Assembly (NCBI GenBank): GCA_000585015.1
Contig: JFAX01000002.1
Location: forward strand, 294,674 to 350,879
From: Candidatus Accumulibacter adjunctus
GTDB lineage: Bacteria; Pseudomonadota; Gammaproteobacteria; Burkholderiales; Rhodocyclaceae
Length of the DNA stretch: 56,206 nt
Direction: 5' to 3'
The notes under the pieces were generated by a model, which saw only the letters and a list, made by a program, of their open reading frames with translations, was not told where the DNA came from and did no database searches. Made by a program: the position numbers and the translations under genes. Positions 47,259 through 54,004 of the stretch are shown here, one piece after another. How positions within the stretch are numbered: position 1 is the stretch's first letter; every line of letters begins with the position of its first letter.

Positions 47259-48596
47259 TCAGGCGCGGATGGCCCACAGCGCGAGCTCGAGCGACGGGAA
47301 GTTGCCCGAGACGTAAATGCCCAGCCCACCCGAATCGTTGAGCTGTTTCCACAGATCCCCCGAGTTCTCCAGTTCGAAGTAGCTGAACCCGGCGTGGTAG
47401 GGAATCTGCCGCGGCGCGACGGCCAGCGGGCGCAGGGCGATTCCGGGCAGTTGCAGATTGACCAGTTCGCGGATCTTCTCCAGCGGCCCCAGCTTCGCCT
47501 GGGCCGGAAAGCGTGTCCGCAGTGTCTCGCTGGGCATCTGCGCGTTCACCGCCAGAACGAAACCGGCGTTGCGCAGCAGGCTGCGATCGGCGATCACGCC
47601 GACATAGCGCCCCTGCTTGTGATCCTGCAGTTCGATCTGCATCGCGTTTTCCTCGATGACGGTCCCCAGGAACCGCCTGATCTCGGTCATCAGCGGGCCG
47701 AAGCAGAGTTCGAGCGCATCATGGTTGTAGGCCGGCATGGCGGTCGGGCATCTTTCGCTGCGCACCAGCGTCGCCAGTTCGCCGGCGAGTTCCAGCAGGC
47801 GAGCGAACAGACGCTCGGGATGGAGTTGTGACTGCTCGACGAGATGGTTGAAAACCGGCAGGTGGCGATTCACCGTCAAAAGGAAGATGAAGTGGGCAAT
47901 CTCCGCCACCCCGCCCGCAGCTGGCTGGACGACTCTCGCCGCCAGCGCATCCGAGCGCTGCTTGAGCTGCCCGCAGATTTCGCGCACGATGCTGGCGAGA
48001 ACCGGCGAGGTCCGGCACGAGAGTACCGGCGGGATATAGCTGCGGTCGACCAGCAGGCTGTTGTCGGGGCGTCGCTCACTGACGCGCAGGACACCGATGC
48101 GGAGAAAGGCATCCGAGATCTGTTCCGCTACCACGAGGCGCAGCCGCGGGTAGCCGACCTTGACCGGCTGCGCGCTGGAGTCGGCCGTCGTCGAATCGCT
48201 GAACTCCTCATCGGCCTGGGTGAAACGCGCCAGATCGGCAGCCGTGTCCGACGGCAGTGCGTCCTCGAGGCTTTCCGGTCGGCGCAAGGGCAGAGCCAGA
48301 TAGACGATGGCATTGCGGGCGTCCGGCGGGAAATCGAGCGCGAGCGGCGCCGGATGCGCCGCCGGAAAGTCGAATGGCGTGCCGTCCGGCAGGACGCCGC
48401 GGGCCGCGAGCAGGGCCACCTTGCCCGTGCTCAGCGCGCCCTCATCGAGTTCGAGCTGGCTGAATCCCCAGAAGAGCCCCCCCAGCGCCCGCGCGCGGCT
48501 CTCGACGAACCACTCCGCGTAGCGGTCCTGCTGCTGGAAATGCTGTGGGCGAAGAAAGAGGCCCTCCGACCACACGACCTTACTGAACCAGGACAT
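47259..48596 (-). CDS. tssK: T6SS baseplate-membrane linker TssK
   Basis: A 445-residue cytoplasmic protein that connects the baseplate to TssL and TssM. The N terminus VVWSEGLFLRPQHFQQQDRY is the family hallmark; VEIAHFIFLLTVNRHLPVFN-type and YHAGFSYFELENSGDLWK segments follow, and it ends FPSLELALWAIRA, all as in TssK. It sits between tssJ (58-base gap) and tssL (34-base gap). Confidence 0.95.
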   Translation of the reverse strand: MSWFSKVVWSEGLFLRPQHFQQQDRYAEWFVESRARALGGLFWGFSQLELDEGALSTGKVALLAARGVLPDGTPFDFPAAHPAPLALDFPPDARNAIVYLALPLRRPESLEDALPSDTAADLARFTQADEEFSDSTTADSSAQPVKVGYPRLRLVVAEQISDAFLRIGVLRVSERRPDNSLLVDRSYIPPVLSCRTSPVLASIVREICGQLKQRSDALAARVVQPAAGGVAEIAHFIFLLTVNRHLPVFNHLVEQSQLHPERLFARLLELAGELATLVRSERCPTAMPAYNHDALELCFGPLMTEIRRFLGTVIEENAMQIELQDHKQGRYVGVIADRSLLRNAGFVLAVNAQMPSETLRTRFPAQAKLGPLEKIRELVNLQLPGIALRPLAVAPRQIPYHAGFSYFELENSGDLWKQLNDSGGLGIYVSGNFPSLELALWAIRA

Positions 48597-48654
48597 GCGT
48601 CTCCCCCGGGAGCGAAAAGCGGGACGGGCGCCCCCGCGCGCCGCCCCGTCAGCA

Positions 48655-49134
48655 TCAGTACGCGCGCGGCGTGATCGAAACGCTGTTCCTGTCGACCCGG
48701 ATCGAATAGCTGGTCGTCATGTTCTGGGGAACTGGAGCGGTTGCGCGCCAAAGCGTCTGGTTGAAATCACGAAAGGCGACAAAAACGCCAAGTGCATGGG
48801 CATCGCCGAGCGGCCGCAACTCCACCGAGTGGCGTTGGCCCGGCCTGAGCGTCAGTTCCTCGCGCAGCACCTTGCTGGCAGCAAGCACGGTGTCGTCGCG
48901 CTCGAAAAGCGAGAAGTAGTCGGCACTGTCAAAAGCGCCGGTACTCTGAAGAAGATAGTAGCGGACCACCACCGGCATCCCCCGGCCCGTGACATCGGCG
49001 TTGACCGAATCGGCAGCCGTCAGATCGATGCGGACGATCGTCGGCTTCGGCGGTGGCGGCGGGGAAGCACATGCAGCGAGGAGCACGACCCATGCGGCCA
49101 CGGCAACGACAAGAGCGTATTTTCTTGTATTCAT
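48655..49134 (-). CDS. tssJ: T6SS outer-membrane lipoprotein TssJ
   Basis: The 159-residue lipoprotein that anchors the TssM complex at the outer membrane. Lipobox LLAAC gives the acylated Cys22, followed by a Pro-rich spacer. The transthyretin-like fold is seen in VVVRYYLLQSTGAFDSADYF and LTLRPGQRHSVELRPLG, typical of TssJ, with AFRDFNQTLWRA near the end. ATG 49134 is preferred over the TTG at 49137. Confidence 0.93.
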   Translation of the reverse strand: MNTRKYALVVAVAAWVVLLAACASPPPPPKPTIVRIDLTAADSVNADVTGRGMPVVVRYYLLQSTGAFDSADYFSLFERDDTVLAASKVLREELTLRPGQRHSVELRPLGDAHALGVFVAFRDFNQTLWRATAPVPQNMTTSYSIRVDRNSVSITPRAY

Positions 49135-49509
49135 CAAGCCATGCCCTGTTCAGGTGGGTCTTGCGCTACGTGGCGATTATTGTCGACATCGAGGCCGGGC
49201 GCAACCCCATGCCGGCGACACGAGGGCTGCGCCTGACCGCGCCTTGGCGGTGGCACGCGGGCAGCTGCAGGCGGGCGGCTGGGGACTGCCGGCAGGGCGC
49301 AGCGAGGGCCGGCAGGCGACTGCCGAGCCATCACGTTCCGGTCACTGTGGGAACAAGCCATTCGCTGCTCGCTGCCATGACGGGGCAGAGCAAACGGCCG
49401 CTCGGGCAGCATGTTTCCCTGCCGCTCGGCTGTCGGCTGCCGGAGTCCGGGGGCCGCCCGGTACGGGCGACCCCCGACGTGCCCGCGGACGCCGAACCGT
49501 TGCCGGAGA
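49135..49509. other. 375-base gap between ompA-like gene and tssJ
   Basis: No convincing gene in either strand. It contains the hairpin at 49449-49475 and otherwise nothing I recognise. The promoter of tssJKLM-tagF-ppkA should lie near 49140-49200, but no clear hexamers are visible. Confidence 0.4.
49449..49475 (-). terminator. Strong GC hairpin after the OmpA-like gene
   Basis: GGGGG-CC-GCCCG-GTA-CGGGC-GA-CCCCC forms a stable two-part stem 35 bases beyond the stop of the OmpA-like gene. There is no T tract on either side, so it may be a transcript-end stabiliser or weak terminator rather than a classical one. Confidence 0.4.
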
Positions 49510-50082
49510 CTACTTGGCCGGTTTGGTCGTGATCTCGACGCGGCGGTTGACCGCGCTGTTGGGGCTGTCCTTGTCCTTGAGCTGTGCCGACCCGACGCCC
49601 GTCGCGGCAAGGAACGACGGCGTAACGCCGAAATCCTTGATGAAGTACTGGCGAACGGCTTCCGCACGCTGCTGCGACAGACGCTGGTTCAGCTGCTGCG
49701 AGCCGGATGCATCCGTATGACCGACAAAGACGACCTTGTTCCCCGACTGCTCGTTACGCTTCAGCACCGGGCCAAACTGGGCAAGCAGGCTCATGGCAGC
49801 GGCCGAGATCTGCGCCGACCCGACAGCGAAAGAGACATCGACAGGCAGCGAGTAGGTCTTCCGCGACACGATCTGCCCGCAGGTGAAACCGGCTTTCGCC
49901 GCTTCAGCGCAGTCGCTCGCGGTCGCCGACTTGGGGAAAAGCCCCTCCTCGATGGACTCGGCCGTGACCTGCCCGGTCAGCTCGACGACATTGCCGGCCG
50001 GCCCTGCAGCCGTGGCCACTGCCGGGAAGAACAGCCCGAGAGCGCTGCAAAGGAGCAAAGAAAGGAATGAAGAACGATGCAT
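49510..50082 (-). CDS. Exported OmpA-family peptidoglycan-binding protein
   Basis: A 190-residue exported protein. Signal peptide residues about 1-26 (LCSALGLFFPAVATAAG). A short N-terminal part with two Cys (ATASDCAEAAKAGFTCGQIV) leads to a C-terminal OmpA-like domain with FAVGSAQISAAAMSLLAQF, VVFVGHTDASGSQQLNQRLS and NSAVNRRVEITTK, which hold the diaminopimelate-binding Asp and Arg. There is no beta-barrel and no lipobox, so it is predicted to be soluble and bound to the cell wall. Upstream are a strong ribosome-binding site (GGAGGGAGGT) and a TATAAT. It lies between the caspase gene and tssJ on the same strand; a structural role near the T6SS is inference. Confidence 0.82.
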   Translation of the reverse strand: MHRSSFLSLLLCSALGLFFPAVATAAGPAGNVVELTGQVTAESIEEGLFPKSATASDCAEAAKAGFTCGQIVSRKTYSLPVDVSFAVGSAQISAAAMSLLAQFGPVLKRNEQSGNKVVFVGHTDASGSQQLNQRLSQQRAEAVRQYFIKDFGVTPSFLAATGVGSAQLKDKDSPNSAVNRRVEITTKPAK

Positions 50083-50149
50083 GGCGTGATACCTCCCTCC
50101 GAAAGAACCCGATAGGACCCGGCGCATTGTTTGCGCCTCGACCCCCTTG

Positions 50150-50155
50150 ATTATA
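50150..50155 (-). promoter_or_regulatory. -10 hexamer of the OmpA-like gene
   Basis: Perfect TATAAT on the minus strand, 67 bases before the start codon. The same short AT patch also reads TATAAT on the plus strand (50152-50157). No good -35 on the minus side. Confidence 0.45.
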
Positions 50156-50331
50156 ATCACTGTACCGGCTATGCGCAGGTTCTTTCACTGCTGCTGGCGC
50201 GGTTTTGGGCGCAGCGTGGCGCCGGCCGGGGCAGGACGTTCATCGCCGGCAGCGACTTGCCGGCCGCTCGGCAACCCGCGCTTCACTGCGCAGCGAAGCG
50301 CCCGGGCAGGCGAGCCGTCACCGGCGGTCGA

Positions 50332-51765
50332 TCAACAGACGTCCGACTTGCGCGATCCGCACAGACCCTTCGGCGGCTGGTAGCCGAGGCGGACTGCTTC
50401 CGGTCCGAAGAACTCGGCGTCGGGATCCCCCTTCTGCGCCAGTTGCCGGTACAGCTGGTAGCAGGCGATGGCGTTGCCGAGCAGCCCGGAGTAGCGCAAC
50501 CACTGCTCGCTGCGCGCCGGATTCGCTGCGAGATCGCCGCTGCCGAGGCGGTAGCTGTCCGCAATCCGCGCCGCCGCGTCCTTGTCGCCGCGCAGCGCCT
50601 TGCGCATGTCCTCGGCAAAGCGTTCATCGCTGCTGCTGACGCGAAAGGCGCTCAGGGACAGGCGAACGAAGCGGCTCGAGAGTGCCCGCAGCGCGTCCTC
50701 GGCGCCAGCCAGTGCGACCCGCGTCTGCGGCTCGTAGCGGCCCTCGGGGTAGGATCGGAGGAAGCTCTCGGCAGCCTTCTTGATGTCGGCCGGCGTTGGC
50801 GCGGCGAGAACGGCCTCAAAGGCATCGTCCTCGGCGGTGCGCGGCCCGCTCGTGGCACGCGCCTTGCCCAGCCGGAACACGCCGGTGCGGCCGGTGGTGA
50901 TGTGTGGCCGTTGCGCCAGCTTGCGAATGATCGCCAGCGAATGGTTCGACATCGTTCGCGCCACGCGCAGGCGGGTGAACTCGAAGATGTCGGCGAACGA
51001 GATTTCCTGATCGACGTTGGTGAGCACATGCACCAGTTCACGCGTGTAGAAGCTGTTCTGGTTCGGATCGCTCGGCGACAGCGAGACCTGGCCGGCACTG
51101 GCCGAAAAGGCGACGATGCAGCCCGTCGGCGCCGTTGAATAGTTGAACGCTCCGGTTTTCTCGTCTTCCGAAATGCCATCCCGGCAGGCATCGATGACGG
51201 CCACGCCAAGCCCCGGGTAGCGCTGCGGAAACGCAGCGAGGACCTCGTCCTGCAGGTTGACCGACTTCTCCTTGGCTTTCGGATCGTCGCTGGCGACGCC
51301 GGAAGGCAGCAGATAGTTGCGCCCTTCGTACTGCATGCCGTGGCCGCAGAAGTAAACGATGCCGATTCCCCGGCCATCATCGGGCAGGCCTCCCATTCGC
51401 TTGCCGAAGCGGTCGACCGCCGCCGCAAAGCGGGCGCGGTCGACATCGTTCTCCACCTGCACGTCGAAGCCGTGGAGGCGCAGCGCCGCCTCGAGGTCGC
51501 GGCCGTTCTTGCGTGCCGGCTGGATGCTCTTGCCATCCGGATAGCTGCCACAACAGATCAACAGCGCGATCCGATGACCGGGCGTGTGGCCCGCATCACG
51601 CCCGCCCGTCTGCGCAGCCGCGTCCGCTTCGCCGGCGGCGACCGCGCAACGCGTCGCCAGACCGATCTGGCTGGACAACAGGATGCCGGCGGCGCGGGCG
51701 AGAAAGCGTCGTCGGGACGGCGAAGCGCGGAGCGATCTACCGTGTATTGAAGCGGGAGCCCTCAT
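50332..51765 (-). CDS. Exported caspase-fold (C14) protease with Tat-type signal
   Basis: A 477-residue protein. The N terminus carries a twin-arginine-like signal (PSRRRFLARAAGILLSS, residues 16-32) with cleavage near AVAAG. A caspase-like p20 domain covers about residues 63-290: RIALLICCGSYPDG, His142 in VYFCGHGMQYEGRNYLLP, and Cys194 in VAVIDACRDGISED, so the catalytic dyad is intact. The C-terminal part (about 340-477) is helical, with Sel1/TPR-like sequence (KDAAARIADSYRLGSGDLA; WLRYSGLLGNAIACYQLYRQ). Export in folded form to the periplasm is predicted. It is the most upstream gene of the leftward T6SS-side array, and is divergent from tpsB. The start ATG 51765 is chosen because the longer frame has no sensible N terminus. 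Confidence 0.85.
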   Translation of the reverse strand: MRAPASIHGRSLRASPSRRRFLARAAGILLSSQIGLATRCAVAAGEADAAAQTGGRDAGHTPGHRIALLICCGSYPDGKSIQPARKNGRDLEAALRLHGFDVQVENDVDRARFAAAVDRFGKRMGGLPDDGRGIGIVYFCGHGMQYEGRNYLLPSGVASDDPKAKEKSVNLQDEVLAAFPQRYPGLGVAVIDACRDGISEDEKTGAFNYSTAPTGCIVAFSASAGQVSLSPSDPNQNSFYTRELVHVLTNVDQEISFADIFEFTRLRVARTMSNHSLAIIRKLAQRPHITTGRTGVFRLGKARATSGPRTAEDDAFEAVLAAPTPADIKKAAESFLRSYPEGRYEPQTRVALAGAEDALRALSSRFVRLSLSAFRVSSSDERFAEDMRKALRGDKDAAARIADSYRLGSGDLAANPARSEQWLRYSGLLGNAIACYQLYRQLAQKGDPDAEFFGPEAVRLGYQPPKGLCGSRKSDVC

Positions 51766-51961
51766 CTCATCTCGACCAGAAGCGATGTGCAACGAGCCGC
51801 AAGAATAGCCTGAATTGGCGCGCAGCGGGAGCACCACGGGTCGCTGCGCCTGGCTCTTGCCAGGGCAGGTAGCGGCTCCCGGCGTGCCTCTGCCGAACAC
51901 GGCAGCACGCGGCGCTGCCGGCATCGTCCTCGACGCAATGCTGGCATAAAAATGGTGGCGG

Positions 51962-52013
51962 CTTCGTCTATGCTTGTGTCGCGATCATTTTTTGAAAAAA
52001 CATGCTTGATCGC
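51962..52013 (+). repeat. Direct repeat copy 1, upstream of tpsB
   Basis: Begins CTTCGTCTATGCTTGTGTCG, then GCGATCATT, TTTTGAAAAAACATGC. Matches copy 2 (52132-52175) at most positions, with one extra A. Contains TATGCT at 51969-51974, a -10-like hexamer. The copies start 170 bases apart. Confidence 0.7.
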
Positions 52014-52131
52014 CATGAGAGGCACTTGGCGCGAGGTGCTTGCGCCCGCTTGCGTGTTTTCGCGCCGCTATCGGCTTCAGGAGTCGCCACATGAGCTTGC
52101 GGGCAAGAAAGTTGCATCCCTCCGCTGTCGA

Positions 52132-52175
52132 CTTCGTCTATACTCACGTCGCGATCATTGTTTGAAGAACATGCG
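52132..52175 (+). repeat. Direct repeat copy 2, upstream of tpsB
   Basis: Begins CTTCGTCTATACTCACGTCG, then GCGATCATT, GTTTGAAGAACATGC. Contains TATACT at 52139-52144, a good -10 hexamer 117 bases before the tpsB start. Similarity to copy 1 is lost on both sides of the segment. Confidence 0.7.
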
Positions 52176-52260
52176 ATGGCGCGGCGTGATCCTGGCGGGG
52201 GAGGGCGGGGTCGGGATGATCGACCTGTCGGGTTGATCGGCTTTCTTGGGGGAGAGCGGG

Positions 52261-53961
52261 ATGCTGGGCGACACTCGCGGCCGCGGGTGCCCTGTTCGCG
52301 GCGTGGTCTTGGCGGTGCTGTGGCTGCTGGTTGGCGAAGCGGCGTACGCGCAGGTCGACGCGGGGGGTCTGTTGCGCGACATCCAGGGCACGCCGGGTCT
52401 GCCGAAGCTCGACGACGCCGAGGTCGGCAGCGAACTGCCGCTGCCGAAGCGCGAGATTGCCGACGTCCCGGAACTGCGGCTTGACGTCGCCGGTTTCGAG
52501 ATCGTTGGCGTCAGCGCGGACGAAGCCGCCGCCGTGCGCGACAAGCTGGGGTCCTTCACCGGCAAGGACAAGACGTTCCAGGACCTGCTCGACGCCGCCG
52601 GCGTGGTCAAGAACCATTTCAATGCGCAGGGCTACCTGCTCGCGCAGGCCTACATCCCCGAACAGAAGATCAGCGACGGCATCGTCCGCATCGTCGTCCT
52701 CCTTGGTCGCCTGGGCAAGATCGAGCTCAACTACAACGAGCAGACGCCCGTCTCGCGCGCGCGCATCCAGGGCTACCTCGACCGGCTGCAGGCCGGCAGC
52801 GTCCTGCAGACGAGCGACATGGAACGTGTCCTCTTCCTGATCAACGACCTGCACGGCGTCAGCGCCAGGTCCACCGTCCGTCCGGGCAGCGAACCCGGAA
52901 CCGCCGACCTCGTGCTCGACGTCGAACCCGACCAGCGGCTCTCCGGGCAGGTCCAGATCGACGACATGGGATCACGCTACACCGGCACCAACCGCATCAC
53001 CGGCAGCCTCGTCTTCGGCTCGCCGCTCGGTCTCGGCGACTCCCTGTCGCTGCGCGCCCTCTTCTCGCAGGACGGCGGCACCGGCTACGGCTCCGCCAGC
53101 TACGTCGTCCCGGTGGGCAGCGACGGCCTGCGACTCGGCGTCTCCTACTCCTACCTTGGCTACACCCTGCTCGAAAAGCAGGGCATCCCGGAGGGCAACG
53201 GCCTCGCCCGCGACATGATGGCCTTCGCCCTCTACCCGATCGTCCGCTCACGCAACCTCAACGTCTTCGTCCAGGCCGGCTACGACTACCAGAAATTCAC
53301 CGACAACCCCGACGCCGGACTGTCGATCCACCGCACCTCCCGCTCCGTTCTGCTCACCCTCAGTGGCGACCTGCGCGACGGACTCTTTGGCGGCGGCATC
53401 AACAACTTCTCGCTCGGCTACGTCAACGGCACGCTCGACAACCCCACTGCCGAAGTCACCACCCCGGTCGGCCGTTTCCAGAAGATCAACCCCTTCTACT
53501 CGCGCCTGCAGGCCGTCGGCGACAGCAAGTTCCTCTTCTTCTTCCGCTACGCCGGCCAGTTCACCCACGACCGGCTCGACAGCTACCAGAAATTCAGCCT
53601 CGGCGGCCCCTTCGGCGTGCGCGCCTACCCGGTCGGCGAAGCCCCGGGCGACGAAGCGCAGATCGTCACCGCCGAACTGCGCTACCCGCTGCCCAACTGG
53701 GACGGCAAGATCCCCGGCGCGCTGATCGGCGCCCTGTTCTACGACTGGGGACGATCGCGGCTCGACATCGACCCGCCGACGAAGATCGACGACCCGCCCA
53801 ACCAGCGCACCCTCTCCGGCTACGGCATCGCCCTCAACTGGGCGACCGCCAAGAGCTGGTCGGCGCAGGGCAGCGTCGCCTGGCGACAGCAGGGCACCCT
53901 CGTGAACGACGAAGTCGACCGGCGACCGCGCGTGTACTTCCAGCTCAGTCGCTATTTCTGA
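52261..53961 (+). CDS. Two-partner secretion outer-membrane transporter TpsB (ShlB/FhaC/HecB family)
   Basis: A 566-residue outer-membrane protein that exports the exoprotein encoded next. ATG 52261 with GGGGGAGAG upstream gives a signal peptide ending in EAAYAQ. Residues about 75-155 form the first POTRA (LDVAGFEIVGVSADEAA; VKNHFNAQGYLLAQAYIP), residues 155-225 the second. The C-terminal 16-strand barrel includes VDVEP-like LVLDVEPDQRLSGQVQIDDM, and the conserved L6 motif region GGPFGVRAYPVGEAPGDEA; it ends in a barrel-type aromatic residue (YFQLSRYF). tpsA starts 43 bases later. Confidence 0.93.
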   Translation: MLGDTRGRGCPVRGVVLAVLWLLVGEAAYAQVDAGGLLRDIQGTPGLPKLDDAEVGSELPLPKREIADVPELRLDVAGFEIVGVSADEAAAVRDKLGSFTGKDKTFQDLLDAAGVVKNHFNAQGYLLAQAYIPEQKISDGIVRIVVLLGRLGKIELNYNEQTPVSRARIQGYLDRLQAGSVLQTSDMERVLFLINDLHGVSARSTVRPGSEPGTADLVLDVEPDQRLSGQVQIDDMGSRYTGTNRITGSLVFGSPLGLGDSLSLRALFSQDGGTGYGSASYVVPVGSDGLRLGVSYSYLGYTLLEKQGIPEGNGLARDMMAFALYPIVRSRNLNVFVQAGYDYQKFTDNPDAGLSIHRTSRSVLLTLSGDLRDGLFGGGINNFSLGYVNGTLDNPTAEVTTPVGRFQKINPFYSRLQAVGDSKFLFFFRYAGQFTHDRLDSYQKFSLGGPFGVRAYPVGEAPGDEAQIVTAELRYPLPNWDGKIPGALIGALFYDWGRSRLDIDPPTKIDDPPNQRTLSGYGIALNWATAKSWSAQGSVAWRQQGTLVNDEVDRRPRVYFQLSRYF

Positions 53962-54004
53962 ACCCCTCGCATCAGCTTTCACCCGCAGTCCGAGGAAGTC
54001 CGCC

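Larger units (their letters stand above)
51766..52260. other. 495-base divergent intergenic region (caspase gene / tpsB)
   Basis: No gene that I can support; short frames here are unconvincing. It holds the duplicated segment listed separately and a TTTTTTGAAAAAA palindrome at 51988-52000 inside the first copy. It should contain promoters for both the caspase gene and the tpsB-tpsA operon. Confidence 0.55.

Noticed and set aside
51928-52236. A short rightward frame (about 94 residues) in the caspase/tpsB gap
   Set aside because: It runs through both copies of the duplicated segment, has no coherent composition and no ribosome-binding site.
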